In this document: one piece after another, positions 1 to 5,198 of the stretch
How positions within the stretch are numbered: the first letter of the stretch is position 1
Layout of the letters: every line of letters begins with the position of its first letter
Origin: an uncultured Collinsella sp.
GTDB taxonomy: Bacteria; Actinomycetota; Coriobacteriia; Coriobacteriales; Coriobacteriaceae
Length of the DNA: 5,440 bases
NCBI GenBank assembly: GCA_900548075.1
Contig: URJD01000132.1
Span: forward strand, 1 to 5,440
Reading direction: 5' to 3'
The notes under the pieces: generated by a model
Database searches by the model: none
Seen by the model: only the letters and a program-made list of their open reading frames with translations
Told to the model about the DNA's origin: nothing
Position numbers and translations under genes: made by a program

Positions 1-25
1 GCCCGTGGGTTATACCCTAAGAGCA

Positions 26-48
26 AACCACCCTTTTTAAGGGTGGTT
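26..48. terminator. Terminator-like hairpin at left edge
   Basis: A perfect 10-bp stem is visible: AACCACCCTT (26-35) pairs with AAGGGTGGTT (39-48) around a TTT loop. The T-run after it is weak on either strand (CTGATTTG on plus, TGCTCTTA on minus), so the direction is not certain. A stop codon TAA at 18-20 closes a short open frame running in from the left edge (ends PWVIP). This would fit the end of a plus-strand gene lying outside the window, but too little is visible to annotate that gene. Confidence 0.5.
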
Positions 49-70
49 CTGATTTGTCGAAAACTACCAC

Positions 71-83
71 ATTGGGGACGGGC
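71..83 (+). repeat. Short GGGGACGGG motif, copy 1
   Basis: ATTGGGGACGGGC matches, in 11 of 13 positions, the reverse complement of bases 3584-3596 (ATTTGGGACGGGG), at the other end of the clpB region. The copy here also lies between short complementary arms CCACA (67-71) and TGTGG (89-93). It is probably a fragment of a dispersed intergenic repeat, although two copies in one window prove little. Confidence 0.3.
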
Positions 84-104
84 ACTTTTGTGGCGGCTCG
101 ATTC

Positions 105-161
105 GTCTTAATCTGTAACATCTTGGCCGCTAAAAGTGGGTCTGGTGTTACAGATTGAGAT
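105..161. repeat. Array unit 1 (16-bp arms, 25-nt loop)
   Basis: The left arm 105-120 (GTCTTAATCTGTAACA) pairs with the right arm 146-161 (TGTTACAGATTGAGAT). All 16 positions pair if two G:U pairs (109/157 and 105/161) are allowed. Its loop reads like that of unit 2 on the opposite strand, so the unit appears to be inserted in inverted orientation. Confidence 0.85.
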
Positions 162-179
162 TTTCGATTCGGGTGTCTT

Positions 180-248
180 CTGTTTGTCTCGATCTGTAAC
201 AGTTAGACCCTAATTTGCCGAGTAGATGTTACAGATTGAGACAAACGG
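180..248. repeat. Array unit 2 (longest stem, 22 bp)
   Basis: The core arms are 186-201 and 227-242. Pairing extends outward through TGTTT (181-185) and AAACG (243-247) to give a 22-position stem (180-201 with 227-248) containing a few G:U pairs. The loop is 202-226. Confidence 0.85.
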
Positions 249-265
249 GCGCCGCTGAACAATTC

Positions 266-322
266 GTCTCGATCTGTAACATCTGGAGCCAGAAACGGTC
301 GATAGATGTTACAGATCGAGAT
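266..322. repeat. Array unit 3 (19-bp stem)
   Basis: The stem GTCTCGATCTGTAACATCT (266-284) pairs with 304-322 at every position, with one terminal G:U pair. The 25-nt spacing between the TGTAACA and TGTTACA cores (282-306) is the same as in the other two units. The left flank ATTCGTCT (262-269) is also shared with unit 1 (101-108). Confidence 0.9.
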
Positions 323-384
323 AGTAAGGGGACGAGGCCGCAGCGGGTGAGCGCGTCTGTCCCTATCTCTCAATCACTCAGAAA

Positions 385-420
385 ATCTTATATATAGAGA
401 CTTAGATTTGTGTATAAGAT
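385..420 (+). promoter_or_regulatory. AT-rich dyad with candidate clpB promoter box
   Basis: ATCTTATA (385-392) is inverted as TATAAGAT (413-420), and the pairing extends inward by one G:U and one A:T pair. TATAAG at 413-418 resembles a -10 box and would give a leader of about 75 nt before clpB. No convincing TTGACA-like -35 lies 16-18 bp upstream. The promoter call is therefore weak, and the dyad may instead be an operator. No CIRCE (TTAGCACTC-N9-GAGTGCTAA) or HspR HAIR (CTTGAGT-N7-ACTCAAG) sequence is seen anywhere between 1 and 498. Confidence 0.35.
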
Positions 421-459
421 CGAGCAAAGCTGGCAACAATACATCTCGAACAACGTGAA

Positions 460-477
460 GCCGCCCCGTAGGGCGGC
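460..477 (+). promoter_or_regulatory. GC-rich hairpin in the clpB leader
   Basis: GCCGCCC (460-466) pairs perfectly with GGGCGGC (471-477) around a CGTA tetraloop, ending about 10 nt before the Shine-Dalgarno stretch AGAGAGGTG (485-493). The stem leaves the ribosome site free, so it is not an obvious thermometer. It might protect the 5' end of the mRNA or act in leader control. It has no following T-run, so it is not a normal terminator. Confidence 0.5.
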
Positions 478-498
478 CGCCCCAAGAGAGGTGATTCC

Positions 499-3126
499 AT
501 GAGAATCGATAAGCTAGCAATGACGTCGCGCGAGGCGCTGCAGACCGCCATGAGCACGGCCGCTGACGCGCAGGCCGGCGCGGTGGAGCCGATTCACCTG
601 CTGTCCGCCCTGCTCGGTGCCGGCGAGCGCAATATCTCCGTGATCATCGAGCGCATCGGTGCCGACCCGGCCCAGCTCGCACGCTCCACACAAGATGCCA
701 TCGACCACGCGCCTAAGGTTTCGGGCGAGGGTCAGCAGATGGGCCTGTCCAACGAGCTCGTCCGCGTCATCGAAAAGGCCGAGAAGAAGGCCACCAAGAT
801 GGGCGACAGCTTTGTGGTGACCGAGCATCTGCTGATGGCACTTGCCGAGGACAAGGGCGAGGCCGGCCGCGTTCTGCGCGACGCCGGCGTGACCAAGGAG
901 CGCATCGAGCAAGTCTACGAGGAGCTGCGCGGCGATGACCGCGTGACGTCTGCCGAGGACAAGACGCAGTTTGAGGCGCTGGAGCAGTACGGTCGCAACA
1001 TCTGCGACCTCGCCCGCGCCGGCAAGCTCGACCCTGTCATCGGTCGTACCGACGAGATCCGTCGTACCATCCAGGTCCTGTCCCGTCGCACCAAGAACAA
1101 CCCCGTGCTCATCGGCGAGCCGGGCGTCGGCAAGACGGCCATCGTCGAGGGCATCGCCCAGCGTATCGTGGCCGGCGACGTGCCGAGCACGCTGCGCGAC
1201 CGTGATCTCATCGAGCTCGACATGAGCGCGCTGGTCGCCGGCGCCAAGTACCGCGGCGAGTTCGAGGACCGCTTGAAGGCCGTGCTCAAGGAGGTACAGA
1301 AGTCCGAGGGCAAGGTCATCCTGTTCATCGATGAGCTCCATACCATCGTGGGCGCGGGTGCCACCGAGGGCTCCATGGACGCCGGCAACATCCTGAAGCC
1401 GGCGCTTGCCCGTGGCGACTTGCATGCGATCGGCGCGACTACGCTTGACGAATACCGCAAGTACATCGAGAAGGACGCGGCGCTCGCCCGTCGTTTCCAG
1501 ACCGTAATGGTCAGCGAGCCTACCGTCGAGGACACCATCTCGATCTTGCGTGGCCTCAAGGAGAAGTACGAGATCTTCCATGGCGTGCACATTACCGATA
1601 GCGCACTCGTGGCCGCCGCCGACCTCTCCGATCGCTATATCGCCGACCGCTTCCTGCCCGACAAGGCCATCGACCTGGTCGATGAGGCGGCAAGCCGTCT
1701 GCGCATGGAGCTCGACAGCATGCCGGTCGAGATCGACGCCACCACGCGTCAGCTCACCCAGCTGCAGATCGAGGAGCAGGCGCTCATGAAGGAGACCGAT
1801 GACGCCTCCAAGGAGCGTCTGGAGGCACTGCGCCAAGAGATTGCCGAGGTCCAGGAAAAGCTCAACGTGCAAAAGGCCGGCTGGCTCAACCAAAAGAACG
1901 CCATCGACCACGTGCAGGAGCTTAAGGGCCAGCTTGACGAGGCCAAGAGCGAAGAGGAGCGCGCGACGCGCAACGGCGACCTGGGCCGTGCGTCCGAGTT
2001 GCGCTACTCCGTGATCCCGGGCCTGCAGCAGCAGATTCAGGATTCAGAGGCCGCGCTCGAGGCACAAAAGCAGCAGGACGGCGAGGGCCTCAACGAACAG
2101 GTGACTTCCGATGAGATCGCCGAGGTCGTGAGCGCCTGGACCGGCGTGCCCGTGTCCAAGATGATGCAGGGCGAGCTCGACAAGCTGAAGGGCCTGGAGG
2201 GCGAGCTGCATAAGCGCGTCATCGGTCAGGACGAGGCCGTCTCCGCCGTCGCCGCGGCTGTGCGTCGCAGCCGTGCGGGCCTCTCCGATCCGGACAAGCC
2301 CATCGGCAGCTTCTTCTTCCTGGGCCCCACTGGCGTGGGCAAGACCGAGCTCGCCAAGGCGCTTGCCGAGTGCCTGTTCGACGACGAGCGCGCGCTCGTG
2401 CGTATCGACATGTCCGAGTACATGGAGAAGTTCAGCGTCCAGCGTCTGATCGGTGCACCCCCGGGATACGTGGGCTACGACGAGGGTGGCCAGCTCACCG
2501 AGGCCGTGCGCCGTCGTCCGTACTCCGTGATCTTGCTCGACGAGATGGAGAAGGCTCATCCGGATGTCTTTAACGTGCTGCTGCAGGTGCTTGACGACGG
2601 CCGTCTGACCGATGGCCAAGGTCGCCAGGTGTCCTTCAAGAACACGATTATCATCATGACGTCTAACGTGGGCTCCAAGGCTATCGCTGATCTGTCCGGC
2701 AAGGACGAGGAGGAGATGCGCCATCAGGTCGACGCGGCCATGGCTCAGACCTTCCGCCCCGAGTTCCTCAACCGTATCGACGATATCGTGGTGTTCCATC
2801 CGCTCGGCATGGCGCAGATTGAGAAGATCGTCGATATTCAGCTCGCCGACGTCCGCGCACGCCTGGCCAAGGAGCGCATGACGCTTGCCATTACCCCGGC
2901 GGCCAAGCAGATGCTCGCTGTGGGTGGTCTGGACTCCGTGTTCGGTGCCCGTCCGCTCAAGCGCCTGGTCCAGCGCGAGGTCGTGGACGCCATCGCCGCC
3001 GCCATCATCGACGGCACGGTGCGCGAGGGCGATCAGGTGACGGTCGATGTCGACAAGGACGGTGGCTTTACCGTCGTGTGCGACAACACGCCGGCAGCCA
3101 CCTACGAGGTCCCCGACGCCGAGTAG
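499..3126 (+). CDS. clpB: ATP-dependent disaggregase ClpB (Hsp104 family)
   Basis: ClpB is a cytosolic hexameric AAA+ machine. With DnaK/DnaJ/GrpE it threads aggregated proteins through its central pore to rescue them after heat stress. The 875 residues are normal full length. The N-domain has two Clp_N repeats (about 8-40 and 81-118). NBD1 has Walker A GEPGVGKT (206-213, K212), pore tyrosine Y251 in KYRGEFE, Walker B with D278/E279, and arginine fingers R331/R332. The M-domain coiled coil (about 405-530) includes the GDLGRASELRY segment ending at Y503. NBD2 has Walker A GPTGVGKT (609-616, K615), pore GYVGY (Y657), Walker B D681/E682, arginine finger R759 and sensor-2 GAR (816-818). Residue numbers match E. 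coli ClpB up to Y503, then run about four ahead, so a small insertion lies between the M-domain and NBD2. The M-domain and two-domain layout separate it from ClpA and ClpC, and no IGF-type ClpP-binding loop was noticed. The start is set by GAGGTG (488-493), five bases before ATG. The gene appears monocistronic. Confidence 0.98.
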   Translation: MRIDKLAMTSREALQTAMSTAADAQAGAVEPIHLLSALLGAGERNISVIIERIGADPAQLARSTQDAIDHAPKVSGEGQQMGLSNELVRVIEKAEKKATKMGDSFVVTEHLLMALAEDKGEAGRVLRDAGVTKERIEQVYEELRGDDRVTSAEDKTQFEALEQYGRNICDLARAGKLDPVIGRTDEIRRTIQVLSRRTKNNPVLIGEPGVGKTAIVEGIAQRIVAGDVPSTLRDRDLIELDMSALVAGAKYRGEFEDRLKAVLKEVQKSEGKVILFIDELHTIVGAGATEGSMDAGNILKPALARGDLHAIGATTLDEYRKYIEKDAALARRFQTVMVSEPTVEDTISILRGLKEKYEIFHGVHITDSALVAAADLSDRYIADRFLPDKAIDLVDEAASRLRMELDSMPVEIDATTRQLTQLQIEEQALMKETDDASKERLEALRQEIAEVQEKLNVQKAGWLNQKNAIDHVQELKGQLDEAKSEEERATRNGDLGRASELRYSVIPGLQQQIQDSEAALEAQKQQDGEGLNEQVTSDEIAEVVSAWTGVPVSKMMQGELDKLKGLEGELHKRVIGQDEAVSAVAAAVRRSRAGLSDPDKPIGSFFFLGPTGVGKTELAKALAECLFDDERALVRIDMSEYMEKFSVQRLIGAPPGYVGYDEGGQLTEAVRRRPYSVILLDEMEKAHPDVFNVLLQVLDDGRLTDGQGRQVSFKNTIIIMTSNVGSKAIADLSGKDEEEMRHQVDAAMAQTFRPEFLNRIDDIVVFHPLGMAQIEKIVDIQLADVRARLAKERMTLAITPAAKQMLAVGGLDSVFGARPLKRLVQREVVDAIAAAIIDGTVREGDQVTVDVDKDGGFTVVCDNTPAATYEVPDAE

Positions 3127-3169
3127 ATTTTGGGACATGCCTTAAAATCTGCCTTTAGAGCCGAACGCC

Positions 3170-3206
3170 AAGGGCGGTGGATCCAATTGGGTCCGCCGCC
3201 CTTTTT
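3170..3206 (+). terminator. Strong rho-independent terminator of clpB
   Basis: A 15-bp stem (3170-3184 with 3189-3203, two G:U pairs, core GGGCGG/CCGCCC) carries an AATT tetraloop and runs straight into TTTTT (3202-3206). It lies 44 nt after the clpB stop codon. It should end the clpB transcript and isolate the small gene that follows. Confidence 0.93.
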
Positions 3207-3256
3207 CGTGCGACAATCGATGATGTTGAGCGGATGCGATGCAAGGAGCTATGCAG

Positions 3257-3451
3257 ATGAAAGACGAGAACAAGACGAACGCACCGGCGGCTGAGATAGC
3301 GTCCGCCGCACCAAAGCCCACGTCCCAACCGGCGCCCAAGCCGTGCGACCCCTATATCCGTGCCGAGAACGAGGACGATGACGGTTACGATCCCTACAGT
3401 GACCGACGCCCCGAGCGCGAGCCGATGTTCGAAGCCGACCCGTGGCGCTGA
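3257..3451 (+). CDS. Small acidic hypothetical protein (64 aa)
   Basis: I do not recognise this protein. It is hydrophilic with no membrane segment or signal peptide. The first half is rich in Ala, Pro and Lys (PKPTSQPAPKP), and the second half is acidic and aromatic (ENEDDDGYDPYSDRRPEREP), ending in FEADPWR. This composition suggests an unstructured tail-like protein. The start at 3257 is preferred because AAGGAG (3243-3248) lies eight bases upstream of it. In-frame ATGs at 3239 and 3251 are upstream of, or too close to, that ribosome site; the longest reading from 3239 would be 70 residues. It lies beyond the clpB terminator, so it needs its own promoter, but no clear one is seen in the short gap. 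The good ribosome site and GC-rich third positions support a real gene. Confidence 0.65.
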   Translation: MKDENKTNAPAAEIASAAPKPTSQPAPKPCDPYIRAENEDDDGYDPYSDRRPEREPMFEADPWR

Positions 3452-3475
3452 GTGCTACCCAAAAGGCCACCAATA

Positions 3476-3542
3476 AGTTGCGGTGAAATAGGGATTGTTT
3501 TACGGTTTGACCAGCAAAAACAGTCCCTATTTCACCGCAACT
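3476..3542. repeat. 67-bp near-perfect inverted repeat
   Basis: Arms 3476-3501 and 3517-3542 pair over 26 positions with a single G:U (3495/3523). The outer sequence is AGTTGCGGTGAAATAGGGA. The 15-nt loop contains a nested GGT-TTG-ACC mini-hairpin. A T-run (TTTTT, 3553-3557) follows only after about ten bases, so it is a poor intrinsic terminator, though it could still stop transcripts from the small gene 25 bp upstream. The length, symmetry and intergenic position suggest a mobile non-coding element (MITE/REP-like). No target-site duplication is evident. Confidence 0.85.
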
Positions 3543-3572
3543 GCGTTAGGGATTTTTCTACAGGGGGAGGGT

Positions 3573-3601
3573 AGTCAAAAAAGCCCCGTCCCAAATTGAC
3601 T
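3573..3601. repeat. Dyad with CCCCGTCCC motif, copy 2
   Basis: AGTCAA (3573-3578) is inverted as TTGACT (3596-3601). Between them lies CCCCGTCCCAAAT (3584-3596), the reverse-strand relative of the motif at 71-83. It is probably the remnant of a dispersed intergenic repeat. The rest of 3543-3670 shows no gene, only a direct repeat TTCGAGC (3617-3623 and 3653-3659). Confidence 0.4.
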
Positions 3602-3674
3602 GTCCAGGGAGTCGCATTCGAGCTTGGTTGTCCTCTCAGCCACTCGGCATCCTTCGAGCAGTACTAGTGAAAAA

Positions 3675-3697
3675 ACTTGCTTAAGTGTTAATCAAGT
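3675..3697. promoter_or_regulatory. Upstream palindrome, candidate operator O1
   Basis: ACTTGCTTAA (3675-3684) and TTAATCAAGT (3688-3697) are inverted around GTG with a single mismatch (3680/3692). The right half, TTAATCAAG, recurs exactly at 3720-3728 inside the downstream promoter dyad, 32 bp away. The shared half-site suggests one DNA-binding protein recognises both palindromes. Confidence 0.5.
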
Positions 3698-3704
3698 CAG
3701 ACAT

Positions 3705-3764
3705 AATCTTGCTCTCTAATTAATCAAGAATCGCTATAATTTTGATTAGCTAGAGAGCAAGATT
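3705..3764 (+). promoter_or_regulatory. 60-bp dyad enclosing the ATPase-gene promoter
   Basis: Arms 3705-3729 and 3740-3764 pair over 25 positions with one mismatch (3719/3750) and two G:U pairs. The outer 14 bp (AATCTTGCTCTCTA and its complement) are perfect. The 10-nt loop 3730-3739 contains most of a consensus -10, TATAAT (3735-3740). A -35 is poor: TTGCTC at 3709-3714 is 20 bp away, so an activator or relaxed spacing may be involved. Transcription would start near 3747, leaving only the right arm in the mRNA. The symmetry therefore probably serves protein binding at the DNA level. GGAG at 3765-3768 follows as the ribosome site for the gene at 3773. Confidence 0.75.
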
Positions 3765-3772
3765 GGAGAATC

Positions 3773-5125
3773 ATGGCATTCAACGACTTGATCGCCCAGA
3801 AAATAAAGGACTTTGAACAGCAGGGGGTTCCGCAGGTCTTTGAGCGAGACCTTGATCTAGGAAACCCACAGGAGCCAAAGCGCGACAACATCGTAAATGT
3901 GATTGTGGGGGCCCGCCGTTGTGGAAAGACGTATCGCCTGTATCAGGAGATGCGGCGGCTTCAGAGCCGGGGCGTCGAGCTTGACCGGATGCTTTACTTC
4001 AATTTTGAGGATGAGCGCTTGCGCCCGTATGAGCCATCGCTGCTGGCGGACGTGCTCGACACGTTCTATGCGCTGTATCCTGCTGCTCGAACCGAGGGCG
4101 CTTACATTTTCTTTGACGAGATCCAGGAAATTCCCGAATGGGGTGCGTTTCTGCGGCGTGTAGTCGATACGGAGAAAGCGACCGTCTATGTGACGGGATC
4201 TTCTTCTAAGATGCTGTCCTCAGAACTTAAGAGCGAGTTCAGGGGTCGTTCTCTTGTGCGAGAGCTTTTTCCGTTGAGTTTTTCGGAATACGTTCGATAT
4301 AAGACGGGGAGCGTTCCCGAGCCAGATGCGACCTTTTCCCCGAGCGATGCAGCGCTGCTTCGACATCATCTGATCGGGTATCTTGAACGAGGGGGATTCA
4401 TCGCGACACTTGAGCAGACGCCTGCAGACGCGATTCAGCTGCTACAGGAATATGCTTCGCGAACGGTCGCCATGGACGTCGTTGAACGTTACGACGTCAA
4501 GAACCCTCGCCTGGCATCGCTGTTCTTGACGCGGTGTATGGCATCTTCGGGACGAGAGCTGTCAGTGAACAAAGTGTACAACGAGTTCAAGAGCAGACAG
4601 ATACCCGTCAGTCGTAATTCGCTCAGCGATTTACTTGAATATTATGAGGACGCCTACCTGTTATTTTCTGTGCCGGAGTTCACGCGTTCACTGGCAAATA
4701 ACATGCGGTCTGCGTCTAAGGTCTACGCTGTCGACCCTGCGATGTTTGGAGCATTCTCTCCCGCATCGGCATTGGACCAGGGCCAGAGGCTCGAGACCGC
4801 AGTGTTCAATGCGCTAAGAAGAAGGACTCCCGCGGTGAGGACCGGCTCGGTCTGCCGCCTGCTAATCAAAGAGAAGAGCAAAAGCCATGAGGTGGACTTT
4901 GTGGCTGGGGACGCGCTTCTCATGCGGGCTTATAGCCTGATTCAGGTGAGTGCGGATATGGCAAGTGAAAAAACGCGCGAGCGCGAAATTGCCGCGCTTG
5001 ATGCCTCGATGGCCCAGTTCGATCTTGGCGAGTCGGCAATCGTTACCATGGATGAACAGACCGATATTCCATGCGAGCACGGTGTGGTACACGTTATGCC
5101 CGCATGGAAGTGGCTCCTTGCCTAA
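3773..5125 (+). CDS. AAA_14/DUF4143-type ATPase with degenerate nuclease-like C-terminus
   Basis: This 450-residue protein has the layout of the AAA_14 plus DUF4143 family: P-loop ATPases common in accessory regions of bacteria and archaea, with no settled cellular role. Walker A is GARRCGKT (46-53, K52) and Walker B is YIFFDEIQEI (D115, E116). A sensor-1-like TGSSS lies at 141-145, followed by FRGRS and the family hallmark ELFPLSFSEY (164-173). YLERGGF (203-209) precedes a region expected to form a winged helix (about 263-300), then KVYAVDPAM (316-324). The C-terminal part resembles a PD-(D/E)XK nuclease fold: E341, then HEVDFV with D375, then IQVS (390-393), where the usual lysine is serine. 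Nuclease activity is therefore doubtful; DNA binding or a purely structural role is possible. GGAG four bases before ATG sets the start. No membrane segment is seen. The gene stands alone, with its own dyad promoter, no partner gene, and codon use less GC-biased than clpB, suggesting acquisition by transfer. Confidence 0.88.
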   Translation: MAFNDLIAQKIKDFEQQGVPQVFERDLDLGNPQEPKRDNIVNVIVGARRCGKTYRLYQEMRRLQSRGVELDRMLYFNFEDERLRPYEPSLLADVLDTFYALYPAARTEGAYIFFDEIQEIPEWGAFLRRVVDTEKATVYVTGSSSKMLSSELKSEFRGRSLVRELFPLSFSEYVRYKTGSVPEPDATFSPSDAALLRHHLIGYLERGGFIATLEQTPADAIQLLQEYASRTVAMDVVERYDVKNPRLASLFLTRCMASSGRELSVNKVYNEFKSRQIPVSRNSLSDLLEYYEDAYLLFSVPEFTRSLANNMRSASKVYAVDPAMFGAFSPASALDQGQRLETAVFNALRRRTPAVRTGSVCRLLIKEKSKSHEVDFVAGDALLMRAYSLIQVSADMASEKTREREIAALDASMAQFDLGESAIVTMDEQTDIPCEHGVVHVMPAWKWLLA

Positions 5126-5154
5126 TCATCTATGGACCTGTGGGGTCAGGACCT

Positions 5155-5198
5155 CCTGGCTCCTTCATCACAGTTGGGGAGCACCTTGCTGCGCCAGG
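5155..5198. other. Convergent intergenic region with imperfect stem
   Basis: The 73 bases between the two convergent genes hold a nested imperfect hairpin: CCTGGC (5155-5160) with GCCAGG (5193-5198), or alternatively GCTCC (5159-5163) with GGAGC (5178-5182). No T-run follows on either strand. If this region terminates both genes, it does so weakly or through a factor such as Rho. Confidence 0.3.

Larger units (their letters stand above)
105..322. repeat. Tandem array of three 57-bp inverted repeats
   Basis: Three units start at 105, 186 and 266, a period of 80-81 bp. Each has a left arm like GTCTCGATCTGTAACA and a right arm like TGTTACAGATYGAGAC, separated by exactly 25 nt in all three. Units are 23-24 nt apart, so six arms of alternating orientation sit about every 40 bp. 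The 25-nt loops differ but are related: loop 1 read on the minus strand and loop 2 share AGACCC, then a T-rich stretch, then GC.G and a final AGA. The units are therefore diverged copies of one element rather than independently captured spacers. Several arm differences are G:U-compatible, hinting at structure kept at the RNA level. The array ends 176 bp before the clpB start. A dispersed REP/MITE-like family or a multi-site protein-binding array are both possible. Confidence 0.9.

Noticed and set aside
1..24. End of a tRNA gene at the left edge
   Set aside because: No CCA end and no T-arm consensus are visible; the sequence is too short to support it.
105..322. CRISPR array
   Set aside because: The regular spacing invites this reading, but repeats alternate in orientation, are only 16 nt in the core, the intervening loops are related to each other, and no cas gene is present.
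215..397. 60-codon plus-strand open frame upstream of clpB
   Set aside because: It runs through array units 2 and 3, whose hairpin arms would have to encode the protein. It has no ribosome site and an implausible composition.
460..493. RNA thermometer controlling clpB
   Set aside because: The GC-only 7-bp stem would not melt at physiological heat shock and does not include the ribosome binding sequence.
514..1911. Long minus-strand open frame (465 codons) opposite clpB
   Set aside because: It is the antisense shadow of a GC-rich gene: no ribosome site, low-complexity Leu/Val/Gly/His/Asp-rich product, and clpB on the other strand is unambiguous.
2044..3138. Minus-strand open frame (364 codons) opposite the clpB 3' half
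   Set aside because: Same antisense codon-bias artefact, with a His/Leu/Gly-rich composition and no recognisable motif.
3249..3473. Minus-strand open frame overlapping the small acidic gene
   Set aside because: Arg/Ser-rich shadow with no ribosome site. The plus-strand frame has a well-placed AAGGAG.
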